Source of the DNA: Haliea sp.
Lineage (GTDB): Bacteria > Pseudomonadota > Gammaproteobacteria > Pseudomonadales > Halieaceae
Assembly (NCBI GenBank): GCA_002692965.1
Contig: NZNC01000017.1
Span: 88,199-152,198, forward strand
Direction of reading: 5' to 3'
DNA: 64,000 bases
Positions 18,645-27,552 of this stretch are shown here, one piece after another. Position numbers and translations under genes: made by a program. Each line of letters begins with the position of its first letter. Position 1 is the first letter of the stretch. The notes beneath the pieces are model-generated. The model was given only the letters and a program-made list of their open reading frames with translations. It was not told the DNA's origin and made no database searches.

Positions 18645-21600
18645 CTAACGTTGGCTTCCCGCAAAAGCATTCCCGCCTGAGAGGCTACGCCCCACCAGCA
18701 ACTCCAAAATCAACAACGCAAACCTACGGTTGGTCTCCTCGCTGTCCAGCACCGGCACCGACAGCTTTTCGTTGTCCCCAATAGCATCCAGCACAGCGTC
18801 AGTCACGGCCTTCGGGAACAGACCGTGCATCACCTTCTCGGTTGAATGCCCACGGATCTGGGCCATGACTTCGTCATCACGTTCGATCCGGTCAGCAATG
18901 CCGTTGGCGAAGTGGAGCTTGTCCTGATCATCCACCTCGGCACCGAACAGGTCGTTCAGGCGCTCGATGATCTCCGACAGTCTGGCCTTTTCCGGATCAT
19001 GGGGCTTGCCAGTACCTACGTCCTGTATGGACTTGAGGGTATGCTCACCTTCTTCCTCGGCCAGCCTCAGCTGCTGCTCAGCTCGCTTGGTGAGCCGGTA
19101 GTGGGTCAGTGATAGCTCGGAGACATCGACCTTCGCCTCGTCCAGGCGGTCCACCCGCAGCAAGGGGTGTAGGTGTCGGGCATAGACGCAGAGCTGCTCC
19201 AGCTCAGCATCGTCGTAGTGAACGATCTGGGAGAGGAACTCATAGGCCCTGACGAAGCTCTGCAGGTTCTTGCGGAACAGGTCCAGGGTGTCCCTGGCCT
19301 TGCCCGCTTCCTCCAGCTCTGTCTGGGCACGCTGCGAGCCCTCACGATCGCCGTTTCTTTCGGCGTTGGCTTGGGCCTGGGTCCAGGCCTGAATGTCTTC
19401 CAGAGCCGCGTGGTAGCGCACACGGAAGCGATCCACGGCTGGTTGGCAGTAGTAGCTCAGGCGGGAGGCCGGTACCTTGGGATCGAAAAAAGCCAAGGCA
19501 AAGGACGTCACTTCATCCGTGTGGTAAATGCCCTCGGCGTCCAGACTACGCTGCAGGTCATAGACAATCTGCGAGTCAGACACATCCTCCAGCTCGGCCT
19601 TGCCGTAGTAGGGAGCAAAAGCATCCAGAATGTCCTGGGGCTCGTTGTAGAAGTCCAGGATGAAAGTTTCCTTTTCTGGGAAGATCCGGTTCAGTCGGGA
19701 TAGAGTCTGCACACAGTCCACCCCCTGGAGCTTCTTATCGACGTACATGGCGCAGAGCTTCGGCTGGTCAAAGCCAGTCTGGTACTTGTTGGCTGCGATC
19801 ATCACGTTGTAGTCGGTGGTGTCGAAGGCATCAGCCAGGTCCCGACCTCGCAAGCCAGGATTCAGCAGCCGACTGGTTTCGGACACTTCCTCCGGAATCA
19901 CGTCATCTGCCGGCACCGTGCCGGAGAAAGCCACCAGAGGATGAACATTGTCGTACTCCATCTGTTCGATGTACTTCCGCATTGCCAGGGCATATCGCAC
20001 AGCCTCCTGCCGGCTGCTGGTTACCACCATGGCCTTGGCTTGACCATCTAGCCGATGCCGCACATGTTCCCGGAAGTGTTCGACGATGATCTCCACCCGC
20101 TGGCTGATGTTGTAGGGGTGTAGGCGAACCCAATTCGCCAGGGTGGCCGAGGCCTTGCGGGACTCCACCTCGGTGTCATCCCCATGGGGATGGGAGAGCT
20201 TCCAGGCAGTGCTGTAGGTGACGTACCGCTTCAGCACATCCAGGATGAAGCCTTCCTCAATGGCTTGCCGCATGGAGTACAGGTGGAACGGTTCCGGCAG
20301 GTTGTCCTTGCTCGGTGGCTGCTCCGGATTAGGTGGCCGACCGAACAGCTCCAGAGTCTTGGCCTTTGGCGTCGCCGTAAAGGCGTAGTAGCTGATGGAC
20401 TCCGTCGGCTTGCGAGCCTGTACGGCGGCATCCAGCAGTTCCTCAGCGCTGACCTCATCACTGTCTGGCTTGTCTGCCCCCAGAATAGCCTTCAGCTTCG
20501 TTGCTGAGGAGCCGGTCTGTGAAGAGTGGGCCTCATCGGCAATCACCGCATACCTACCACTGGCCAGTTCCGGGTACTTGTCCAGGGCATCGAACAAGGC
20601 AGGAAAGGTCTGGATCGTAACAATGATGATGCGAGTCTGGTTGGCCAGGGCCTCGGCCAGTTGTTCAGACTTGCTCTGGTTGCCGAGGTCCCGAGTGATG
20701 GGCCTTACTACACCCTGGGCATGTTCAAACTGGTAGATGGTGTCCTGCAGCTGGCTGTCCAGCACAGTGCGGTCAGTGACCACCACCACGGAGTTGAACA
20801 GCTTGTTGGCGCCGGTAGCGTCATACAGAGAAGCCAGCTGATGAGACAGCCAGGCGATGGAGTTCGACTTCCCCGAACCGGCAGAATGCTGGACCAGGTA
20901 CCGTTGGCCGGCTCCTTCTTCACGAGTGGTTTCAATCAACCGGGTGACGGCCTGCCACTGGTGGTAGCGAGGGAAGATCAGGGTTTCCTTGGTGGTCTTG
21001 GTGCCGTCGAAGTGCTGGGTCACCTGACGGTCCAGGTGCAGGAAGCGCCCAAGAATGATCAGCCAGGCATCCTTCTCGAACACCTGCTTCCACAGGTAGG
21101 CTGTTGCGTAGGTGTTCTCGTCGGGTGCCGGTGGATTACCGGCACCGCCCTCCAGTGAGCCCTGATTGAAGGGCAGGAAGTAGGTCCCCTTGCCATCCAA
21201 GCGGGTGGTCATGGCCACCTCGGTCTGGCTCACCGCGAAGTGAACCAGGGCACCCCGCTTGAAGGTCAGCAGGGGCTCAGGCTTGCGGGTTACCGGATCC
21301 TTTGGTGGCCGGTCATACATGTACTGTCGTTTGGCATTCTCCACCGATTGCTTGAACTGGCTCTTCAGCTCCAACGTGGCCGTAGGGATGCCGTTGACGA
21401 ACAGCACCAGGTCCAGGCGCGGGTTGTACTCTCCGGGTCTGGCATGGGGCGAGTAGGAAACCTCAGACACCACCCTCAAGCGGTTGGCACCATAGCGGGC
21501 CTGGGCCTCGGGATTCATGCCATGGTCAGGCCGGAAGCTACACAGGTCGATCTTGACCCCGGGCACCTTGAAGCCATGTCGCAGCACTTCCAGGGTGCCG

Positions 21601-21836
21601 TGTTTATCCAGTTCCCGGGTGACTGCCTTCAACAGTGCCGCTGATGGATCCTGGGGGTTGTTCTTGCAGAACTTCTCCCAGCGGTTTGGATAGGCCTCCT
21701 GGACGAAGCCAAGTAGATCCTCAGTGTAGAGGCTTGTGGCAGGGTCATAGCCAGAGGCAGGGCCGGTCAGCCAGCCGTTGGCCACCATCTGATCGATGAT
21801 GTCCTGCTGGAATTGAGATTCCCGACTGTCTGCCAT
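18645..21836 (-). CDS. hsdR: HsdR, type I restriction endonuclease R subunit (system 1)
   Basis: 1063 aa from the ATG at 21836. The N-terminal PD-(D/E)XK nuclease shows RLDLVLFVNGIPTATLELKS (catalytic Asp, Glu, Lys). The SF2 motor has Walker A HSAGSGKSNSIAW, motif II ADEAHSSQTG, motif III FTATPKAKTL, and motif VI region QTLSRLNR. A helical C-terminus docks to the methylase. It is in the same orientation as hsdM and hsdS but separated from them by the GIY-YIG gene and a divergent YegP-like gene, so it likely has its own promoter. It appears intact. Confidence 0.96.
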   Translation of the reverse strand: MADSRESQFQQDIIDQMVANGWLTGPASGYDPATSLYTEDLLGFVQEAYPNRWEKFCKNNPQDPSAALLKAVTRELDKHGTLEVLRHGFKVPGVKIDLCSFRPDHGMNPEAQARYGANRLRVVSEVSYSPHARPGEYNPRLDLVLFVNGIPTATLELKSQFKQSVENAKRQYMYDRPPKDPVTRKPEPLLTFKRGALVHFAVSQTEVAMTTRLDGKGTYFLPFNQGSLEGGAGNPPAPDENTYATAYLWKQVFEKDAWLIILGRFLHLDRQVTQHFDGTKTTKETLIFPRYHQWQAVTRLIETTREEGAGQRYLVQHSAGSGKSNSIAWLSHQLASLYDATGANKLFNSVVVVTDRTVLDSQLQDTIYQFEHAQGVVRPITRDLGNQSKSEQLAEALANQTRIIIVTIQTFPALFDALDKYPELASGRYAVIADEAHSSQTGSSATKLKAILGADKPDSDEVSAEELLDAAVQARKPTESISYYAFTATPKAKTLELFGRPPNPEQPPSKDNLPEPFHLYSMRQAIEEGFILDVLKRYVTYSTAWKLSHPHGDDTEVESRKASATLANWVRLHPYNISQRVEIIVEHFREHVRHRLDGQAKAMVVTSSRQEAVRYALAMRKYIEQMEYDNVHPLVAFSGTVPADDVIPEEVSETSRLLNPGLRGRDLADAFDTTDYNVMIAANKYQTGFDQPKLCAMYVDKKLQGVDCVQTLSRLNRIFPEKETFILDFYNEPQDILDAFAPYYGKAELEDVSDSQIVYDLQRSLDAEGIYHTDEVTSFALAFFDPKVPASRLSYYCQPAVDRFRVRYHAALEDIQAWTQAQANAERNGDREGSQRAQTELEEAGKARDTLDLFRKNLQSFVRAYEFLSQIVHYDDAELEQLCVYARHLHPLLRVDRLDEAKVDVSELSLTHYRLTKRAEQQLRLAEEEGEHTLKSIQDVGTGKPHDPEKARLSEIIERLNDLFGAEVDDQDKLHFANGIADRIERDDEVMAQIRGHSTEKVMHGLFPKAVTDAVLDAIGDNEKLSVPVLDSEETNRRFALLILELLVGRSLSGGNAFAGSQR

Positions 21837-22016
21837 CCCTGGGCCCCACTGTATTGTTCTGGTTTCGCTGACGGGTAAAGGTATGGCATGGAGAGACCGG
21901 GTGCAAACACGAGAAACTCGAGTACTGGCAGCCTCTTGTCACACTCTATGCTTGCAATCGATGCTTCAGCGGGGTATCTACCTCACGGTGGTACAACAAC
22001 AAAAAACAGGAGAACC

Positions 22017-22352
22017 ATGATGGCCGGCAAGTACGAACTCAAAACCAGCACTAGTGGCAAGTACATGTTCAACCTGAAGGCTGGTAACGGGCAGGTCATT
22101 CTCACCAGCCAACTCTACGAGTCCAAAGCAGCGGCAGAAAACGGCATTGAGTCGGTTCGCACGAACTCTCCAGATGACAACCGCTACGAACGCAAGGTTT
22201 CGAAGAGCAACGAGCCTTACTTCGTCCTGAAGGCTGCCAATGGCCAGATCATTGGAAACAGTGAGATGTACTCCGGCAATGCTGCCATGGAGAACGGCAT
22301 TCAATCGGTCAAGACCAACGGCCCTACTGCACCATTAGAAGATAATACCTGA
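22017..22352 (+). CDS. YegP-like protein, tandem DUF1508 repeats
   Basis: 111 aa; AGGAG precedes two adjacent ATGs (22017 and 22020), so the start is uncertain by one codon. Two repeats of about 50 aa are evident: KYELKTSTSGKYMFNLKAGNGQVI with ESKAAAENGIESVRTN, and PYFVLKAANGQIIGNS with NAAMENGIQSVKTN. This is the DUF1508/YegP fold, of unknown function. It is the only plus-strand gene within the RM cluster, placed in the gap between the GIY-YIG gene and hsdR and divergent from hsdR. Confidence 0.9.
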   Translation: MMAGKYELKTSTSGKYMFNLKAGNGQVILTSQLYESKAAAENGIESVRTNSPDDNRYERKVSKSNEPYFVLKAANGQIIGNSEMYSGNAAMENGIQSVKTNGPTAPLEDNT

Positions 22353-22398
22353 GCAGATAGAGGCTTGGGGGTAGCTGGAGCAGCCCCTCAACCTCGTT

Positions 22399-23325
22399 CT
22401 ACTGCTCCTCCACAGAGCTTACCTGCTGGTCCTGCCATTCGCCGTAGGTCTGGCCAGTTCCCTCTACGCGCCACTGGGTGCGGCCGTTGGCTGCCCTACC
22501 GGAAACCACCGCTGCTGCGGCACTGGGGCTGCTGAATGATTGGTCAGCAGCAAACTTCAGAGTGCCGTCCTCGTTCGGCAACAGAGTGCCGTCCTCCTGC
22601 AGTTGCTCGTGCAGCCCCTTGTAGCCGCTATGGCTGTTGTTCGACCAGATCGGCCTGGCAATGCTGCCAGCTAGTACGTAGAACTCCCCGTCGACCTCCT
22701 GTGCTGTCGCCCTGATTTTGTGCTTGGGAATCTCTAAGGCAAAGGTCGGTGACTCCAGCGTAGAGCTGACATCGCCGCTAACCGAAGTTCTCACTGGTTT
22801 GCTGGTCTCACGCAAGAAGTCGAAGCCAAGGACCGGAAGTACTGTGCGGATCTGCTCAGCAAAGAACGCCATGTCGGCAAGGTCGGCTTCTGGCAAATTC
22901 CCGTAGTCATGTGCCGTGCTGTTGACCAGCTGGCAACGTCCCACCTGCTTGGCCTTGGCGATCAGCCAGCTCTCCAGGTACTTCACATGGGCCTTGGTGA
23001 GGTTCTGGTCCTTACTGGTAACCAGGCAGACCTTTTCCCAGAAATCCTTGCCACCCTGTTCCTCTGGCTTGTTGTGCTGTTTCAAGCGTTTGCCAACGTC
23101 ATCAGATTCCCCGATGTAAACCAGGGAACGAAAGCTGTTTTCGGGATCCGGCCCCACCAGGAAGTAGATGCCGGTGCGGCCAACCTCAGGGCGCTGTACC
23201 AGCTCACTCAGCTTGGTTCTTGGGCCAGTAAGCACATGGCCGGTCCAGTTCATTATCTCGGCAGTGAGGAGGCCGTTGGGTGTCCCATCGACCAGGAACA
23301 GACGGATGCTACGGCCCTGGCTCAT
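22399..23325 (-). CDS. GIY-YIG nuclease-domain protein with C-terminal DUF4357
   Basis: 308 aa. A GIY-YIG-like core is recognisable as TGIYFLVGPD and LVYIGESDDVGKRLKQH with later helix KYLESWLIAKAK. The C-terminal part (AAAVVSGRAANGRTQWRV) is the DUF4357 module that often follows. Its ATG overlaps the hsdS TGA (ATGA), so it is translationally coupled to the type I RM genes. Such GIY-YIG/DUF4357 proteins recur in RM and defence islands; whether this one cuts DNA or modulates HsdR is unknown. Confidence 0.88.
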   Translation of the reverse strand: MSQGRSIRLFLVDGTPNGLLTAEIMNWTGHVLTGPRTKLSELVQRPEVGRTGIYFLVGPDPENSFRSLVYIGESDDVGKRLKQHNKPEEQGGKDFWEKVCLVTSKDQNLTKAHVKYLESWLIAKAKQVGRCQLVNSTAHDYGNLPEADLADMAFFAEQIRTVLPVLGFDFLRETSKPVRTSVSGDVSSTLESPTFALEIPKHKIRATAQEVDGEFYVLAGSIARPIWSNNSHSGYKGLHEQLQEDGTLLPNEDGTLKFAADQSFSSPSAAAAVVSGRAANGRTQWRVEGTGQTYGEWQDQQVSSVEEQ

Positions 23326-24695
23326 GACACTGCCTCCAGGCCTGCCTGACGGACTTCTTCATCGAAGGCATGCTCATCGGCTGGTGGCTTCCAGTTCCGG
23401 ACATCAATCTTGCCGGTGACGGCAGCGGAGATGAGGGCGGAACGCCTTGCTCGAAGAAATGCAGCTATCTTGGTGGACTGCTGTGTCAGATTACTGAATG
23501 TTGCCAGCTCATCTTTCAAGTAACGGACGACCTCTTTCTGCTCGCTTTGCGGTGGCAGTGGAATCCAGACATCTTTGACGTACCCGCAATTCAGGTGGGG
23601 ATGTAATGCTCCAGTCTGGATCGAAAGGAGGGTGTTCTTGCCATATCCTGAATTCAAGACCCAAGCCAAGTAATCACCGTGTAAGACTTGCCGGACGGGT
23701 GAGACCACGATAAGCGCGTGACAGTTGCAGCCTGCATACTCTTCGGTAACCACTGCCGATTGGCCAATGTCGCCCGTCTGAACCACGAGTACGTCCCCTT
23801 CCTTGAGCACAGATTTTGAATGAGCATTGCTCCAGTCTGGAGGTACAAAATATTCCGGAGTGAAGCGGATTTCGTTATTCTTGATGTGCAACGACTGCAA
23901 ATAACGAATACCTGCGTCGACAAACAAGTCTCTGGTTGGTCCTACGTAGCCGTTGGTAATTTTGTCTGTGATGGTGGATAACTTTCTGACTTCCCAATGC
24001 GCCGGCACCTCCCCCAACCACTCAACCCCCGAGTCCTTCATCGGCACCGTGGGATCCAGCCCCTTGGTCACGGCATGGGAGATGACAGCCTGACGCTTCT
24101 CCTTCAGGAGCTCGATCAGACGCTGCTGCTCCTGGATCAGGGCATCGATCTTGGCGGTCTCGTGGTCGAGGAAGCGGGCTATACGGGACTGCTCATCAGT
24201 GGGCGCCAACAATATTGGGAAGGCCATTAAGTCGTCCCTGCTCATTTGCAGAGAGTTTGGCCGTATACCAGTGAGAAGTTGAGAATACCCCTGAACATAC
24301 GTGGAGCTCCTCATGAGGTGATGCAGAAATCGAAGATCTACGCCTGCATTGACCCAGTAACTACGATAAGCGGGGCTCACGTGCCCCAAATACGCAGAAA
24401 CTCCAAGGCCGGCATAGTTCAACCACATCGTATTCACTACCAGTTGGCCTGGTCGAACGATACGGTAGCCCTGAAGCTCTTCATCAGTACGCCGTTTGTT
24501 GTCGTCATCATAGGCTTTGATTTCAATACCCCGGTAGCCGGAAACTGAAAGCATCTGCCCTATCACTTCGTCCTCGATTTTCTCTCCACTTTCCCGGCAG
24601 ACGTAACGAAACTTTTCTATCGACCAGTGCTCTGGGACCTCCCCCAACCACTCCACTCCAGAATCCTTGTACGCCGGATACCTCGGAAAGCTCAC
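23322..24695 (-). CDS. hsdS: HsdS, type I RM specificity subunit (system 1)
   Basis: 457 aa with the usual two target-recognition domains and two conserved helices. Each half starts with a near-identical block ([15 protein letters not shown] and [15 protein letters not shown]), and conserved regions read [20 protein letters not shown] and [19 protein letters not shown]. The start is GTG at 24695, overlapping the hsdM TGA. The target-recognition DNA is clearly AT-richer than the conserved parts, as expected where recognition domains are swapped between systems. The recognition sequence cannot be predicted. Confidence 0.95.
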   Translation of the reverse strand: MSFPRYPAYKDSGVEWLGEVPEHWSIEKFRYVCRESGEKIEDEVIGQMLSVSGYRGIEIKAYDDDNKRRTDEELQGYRIVRPGQLVVNTMWLNYAGLGVSAYLGHVSPAYRSYWVNAGVDLRFLHHLMRSSTYVQGYSQLLTGIRPNSLQMSRDDLMAFPILLAPTDEQSRIARFLDHETAKIDALIQEQQRLIELLKEKRQAVISHAVTKGLDPTVPMKDSGVEWLGEVPAHWEVRKLSTITDKITNGYVGPTRDLFVDAGIRYLQSLHIKNNEIRFTPEYFVPPDWSNAHSKSVLKEGDVLVVQTGDIGQSAVVTEEYAGCNCHALIVVSPVRQVLHGDYLAWVLNSGYGKNTLLSIQTGALHPHLNCGYVKDVWIPLPPQSEQKEVVRYLKDELATFSNLTQQSTKIAAFLRARRSALISAAVTGKIDVRNWKPPADEHAFDEEVRQAGLEAVS

Positions 24696-26671
24696 GCCGA
24701 CAGCTCCTCGATCATCGCCTTGATCCGGTCCGTGCAGGCCTTCAGGTCGGCATCGATCTCCTCCAGGGGTCGAGGTGGCACGAACTTGTAGAAGTGCCGG
24801 TTGAAGGGGATCTCGAAGCCAACAATACCAACCTCCCCATCCAGGGGGTCACGCTTGCTTTCGTCGATCCAGGCATCGGGAACGTGGGGCTTCACTTCCC
24901 GCTCGAAGTATTCGTAGATGCACTCACCCAGGGGGACGTTCTCATTGTCTCGCAGGCTGGTGTCTGGCTCCGGGTTGCCGTGCTTGTCGGTGCAGATCTC
25001 GGCTTCGGGGTCACGCTCCGACAGGGCATTCAGTACCGCCTTCAGCTGCGGTGCCCCTAGCTTGAAAGCCAGTGGCTTCAGGGCAGCCTTCAGAGCCTTG
25101 GTGAAGGCAGGCCGGCTCTTGTATACCTGTTCAGGGTCCAGGCTTCCACAAGCCTGTTTGAGGGCCTGTAACTGCTCCGGCTCCAGTTTCTGCAGGGGCT
25201 TTTCTTCTTCCAGCCTGGCCAGGCGTTCCGGGCTGGCCTGGAAGTTCAGCTTCAGGGGACGCTCCACGGTGATGCGCCGGTAGCCAAAGGCCTCGACCGG
25301 GAAAATCTTACTCTCCTCGGTTTCCGCAAAGGCCCCGTAGGCCCGGACGATGGCTTCACTGTTGGCATCGTCCACATACTGGCGCTTGGAGCCCAGGGAC
25401 TTGCGCATCTTGCTGTAGCGGTCCGTGGCGTTGATCAACTGAACCTTGCCCCGGCGTTCCGCTGGCTTGTTGTTGTTGAGCACCCAGACATAGGTGGCAA
25501 TGCCGGTGTTGTAGAACATGTCCGTGGGCAGGGCCACGATGGCTTCCACCAGGTCATGTTGCAGCAGGTACCGGCGGATCTCCGACTCCCCACTGCCAGC
25601 ACCCCCAGTGAACAGGGGGGAGCCATTCAAAATGATCCCTATGCGAGAGCCACCTTGCTTGGGGTCCTGCATCTTGCTGACCAGGTGCAGCAGGAACAGG
25701 AGGGAACCATCTGAGACCCGGGGCAAACCAGGCCCGAAACGGCCATCAAAGCCGCGCTCCTCGTGCTCCTTGAGCACCTCCTTCTGCACCTTCTTCCACT
25801 CCACACCAAAGGGCGGATTGGCCAGCATGAAGTCGGCCTGTAGGGTTGGCAGCTGGTCATCCGACAGGGTGTTGCCCAGCTTGATATTCTCGACGCCCTG
25901 ACCCTTGATCAGCATGTCGGCTTTGCAGATGGCGTAGGACTCGGGGTTCAGCTCCTGGCCGTGCAGGGACACGGTGACCCCCTGGCTTACCTGCTGGATG
26001 TACTCATCACCCTCAGAGAGGAAGCCACCGGTACCGGCTGTGGGGTCATAGATGGTGATGATGCTGGAGGGCTTGAGCTTGTGCTCCTGCCCGGTCAAAA
26101 CCAGTGAGGTGGTCAGGTGGACGATGTCCCGGGGGGTGAAGTGCTCCCCTGCCGTTTCGTTGGAGCTCTCGGCAAACTTCCGGATTAGCTCCTCGAAGAT
26201 GATGCCCATGCCGAAGTTGCTGATGCGCTCCGGACTCAGGTCGATGCTCGCGAAGCGCTGCACCACCTGGTAAAGAAGGTTGGCCCCGGCCAGCTGCTGG
26301 ACGAAGTCCTCGAAGTGGAAGTGCTCGAAGATCTCCCGGGCCGCCTGACTGAAGGACTGCACATAGCTGAGCAGGTCATCAGCGGTCTGGGTATCGGACA
26401 GGGTGGCCAGCGTCAGTGGTGAGGCGTTGAAGAACTCCTTGCCCGAGACCCGCAGCAGGAGCCGCTCACGCACCGTGTCCGTCTTGTCGGCATTGGCCTT
26501 GGCCTCGGCCAGCACCTGTTCCCGAGTAGGCTCCAGGACGCACTCCAGGCGCCTCAGCAGGGTGAAAGGCAGGATCACCCGCCCATACTGTGACTGCTTG
26601 AAATCCCCCCTGAGGAGGTCGGCCACGGACCAGATGAAAGCGGCGGTCTGGGAGTGGTTCTCGGTGTTCAA
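24692..26671 (-). CDS. hsdM: HsdM, type I RM N6-adenine methyltransferase (system 1)
   Basis: 659 aa. The start appears to be a TTG at 26671 ([22 protein letters not shown]), with AGGGA upstream; no ATG lies before the conserved N-terminus. SAM-binding motif I is [11 protein letters not shown] and the catalytic motif IV is NPPFG ([10 protein letters not shown]). HsdM and HsdS form the methylase that protects host DNA. It is the first gene of the hsdM-hsdS-GIY-YIG operon. The rare TTG start may keep expression low. Confidence 0.95.
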   Translation of the reverse strand: MNTENHSQTAAFIWSVADLLRGDFKQSQYGRVILPFTLLRRLECVLEPTREQVLAEAKANADKTDTVRERLLLRVSGKEFFNASPLTLATLSDTQTADDLLSYVQSFSQAAREIFEHFHFEDFVQQLAGANLLYQVVQRFASIDLSPERISNFGMGIIFEELIRKFAESSNETAGEHFTPRDIVHLTTSLVLTGQEHKLKPSSIITIYDPTAGTGGFLSEGDEYIQQVSQGVTVSLHGQELNPESYAICKADMLIKGQGVENIKLGNTLSDDQLPTLQADFMLANPPFGVEWKKVQKEVLKEHEERGFDGRFGPGLPRVSDGSLLFLLHLVSKMQDPKQGGSRIGIILNGSPLFTGGAGSGESEIRRYLLQHDLVEAIVALPTDMFYNTGIATYVWVLNNNKPAERRGKVQLINATDRYSKMRKSLGSKRQYVDDANSEAIVRAYGAFAETEESKIFPVEAFGYRRITVERPLKLNFQASPERLARLEEEKPLQKLEPEQLQALKQACGSLDPEQVYKSRPAFTKALKAALKPLAFKLGAPQLKAVLNALSERDPEAEICTDKHGNPEPDTSLRDNENVPLGECIYEYFEREVKPHVPDAWIDESKRDPLDGEVGIVGFEIPFNRHFYKFVPPRPLEEIDADLKACTDRIKAMIEELSA

Positions 26672-26795
26672 GTCGGCTGTCCCTGTCTGGCTCGATGGAT
26701 CGACCGGTGATCATACCCAACCAGGGCGGGGACTGTCGCGCAGGGGGAGTTATTTGCCCTCTACTGCCCAGCAAAGTTGCCGACCCCGGCATCGG

Positions 26796-26894
26796 GCGCA
26801 GCGCAGCGGGAGCCCGGGCCGGGGGAAGGCAGGATCTGAAATCGAGATTGGAATTGTTGGTTTCCGGCCTGGCCCCGCTCCCGCTGCGCTGCGC
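26796..26894. repeat. 18-bp perfect inverted repeat with 63-nt loop
   Basis: GCGCAGCGCAGCGGGAGC (26796-26813) is exactly complementary to 26877-26894 (GCTCCCGCTGCGCTGCGC). The neighbouring CCGGGCCGGGG and CCTGGCCCCG can extend the stem with a bulge. It lies between the hsdM start and attR. There is no T tract, so a terminator is unlikely. Confidence 0.8.
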
Positions 26895-26907
26895 GGGTCC
26901 AGGCCGG

Positions 26908-27039
26908 CTACGCTAGGAGCTGAGCGATTCCAAAAGCCAATAGGTGGATGCTGAGGTAAGTGGCCCCCGCAAGCATCACGAAATCGATGCACTTGAAGGT
27001 GAATTTTGTGGCAGGGTGCTTGAAGATCTTCATCAGCAT
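26908..27039 (-). CDS. Possible small membrane peptide near attR
   Basis: A 43-aa frame, MLMKIFKHPATKFTFK followed by a hydrophobic helix (FVMLAGATYLSIHLLAFGIA). The amphipathic/basic start and single membrane span look protein-like, but there is no Shine-Dalgarno before either ATG (27039 or 27033) and no recognised family. It could be chance. Confidence 0.25.
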   Translation of the reverse strand: MLMKIFKHPATKFTFKCIDFVMLAGATYLSIHLLAFGIAQLLA

Positions 27040-27231
27040 GGTTTGGCGGCGCCTCTTTGTCTGGGGTGCCTCATACCGTACCGAGAGGGCGGAAGGTTTT
27101 CTGAAATAACGGTCTCCCCCGAAGACGGCAGAAGCCACCGCCTCGCTTGGCCAGTTGCTGCCGGTACTGCTACTCTTGAGGCCCAGGCGCCACACACAGT
27201 TGCTCAATTGAACCCAAGCAAGAAACATTTG

Positions 27232-27252
27232 TGACGGTACATCTGACGGTAT
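27232..27252. repeat. Integrase arm-type-like pair (right end)
   Basis: TGACGGTAC at 27232-27240 and TGACGGTAT at 27244-27252, the same word pair and 12-bp period as at 13043-13063. It lies about 55 bp inside attR. Confidence 0.7.
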
Positions 27253-27306
27253 GCTCGCAAGATACGAAGACCAAAACCTTTGTAAATCAATAAGTTGTAG
27301 ATTATA

Positions 27307-27331
27307 TTCAACTCCCGCCGCCTCCACCAAA
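27307..27331. repeat. attR of island 1 (25-bp core)
   Basis: Identical to 12908-12932; begins TTCAACTCCC and ends CCACCAAA. Upstream sequence is unrelated to tmRNA (AT-rich), showing that only the 3' tip of ssrA is duplicated. Confidence 0.93.
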
Positions 27332-27338
27332 ACCCAAA

Positions 27339-27366
27339 CCCCGACCGTCCCCGGTTGGGGTTTTTT
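27339..27366 (+). terminator. Displaced native ssrA terminator
   Basis: CCCCGACCG-TCCC-CGGTTGGGG (27339-27360, one G-T pair) followed by six T. It sits 7 bp after attR, where the ssrA terminator would be if island 1 were absent. It no longer follows any gene. Confidence 0.85.
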
Positions 27367-27552
27367 ATGCCCCCTCACAATACACTTCACCTACTTACTG
27401 CCTACCTCGGGCCCGCAGGCTGCCCCAATCCGTCCCCGTTCAGGGTCGCCGTCGCTACAGGTCGGTCGCAAACGGCGATGTGCTAAGGTTGCCTCAATCA
27501 GCGTGAGCGGCCTCCACAGCCGCGCGACCACTTAAGCAACAGGGAGTCGAGA

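Larger units (their letters stand above)
26672..27306. other. Right-end non-coding region of island 1
   Basis: 635 bp between hsdM and attR. It should contain the hsdM promoter, carries the long inverted repeat at 26796-26894 and the paired arm sites at 27232-27252, and turns AT-rich in its last 60 bp. One weak small frame is listed separately. Confidence 0.5.
12908..27331. mobile_element. Genomic island 1, integrated in the 3' end of ssrA
   Basis: A 14.4-kb element bounded by a perfect 25-bp direct repeat: 12908-12932 (ssrA 3' end) and 27307-27331. The P4-type integrase lies just inside the left end. Paired integrase arm-like sites occur near both ends with the same spacing (13043-13063 and 27232-27252). 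The native ssrA terminator is found after the right repeat. Cargo is AlpA, a wHTH protein, a DUF3631 ATPase, a RadC-like protein, a type I RM module with GIY-YIG and zinc-ribbon partners, and a YegP-like protein. There are no conjugation genes, so it is an integrative island that is mobilised at most. Confidence 0.93.
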
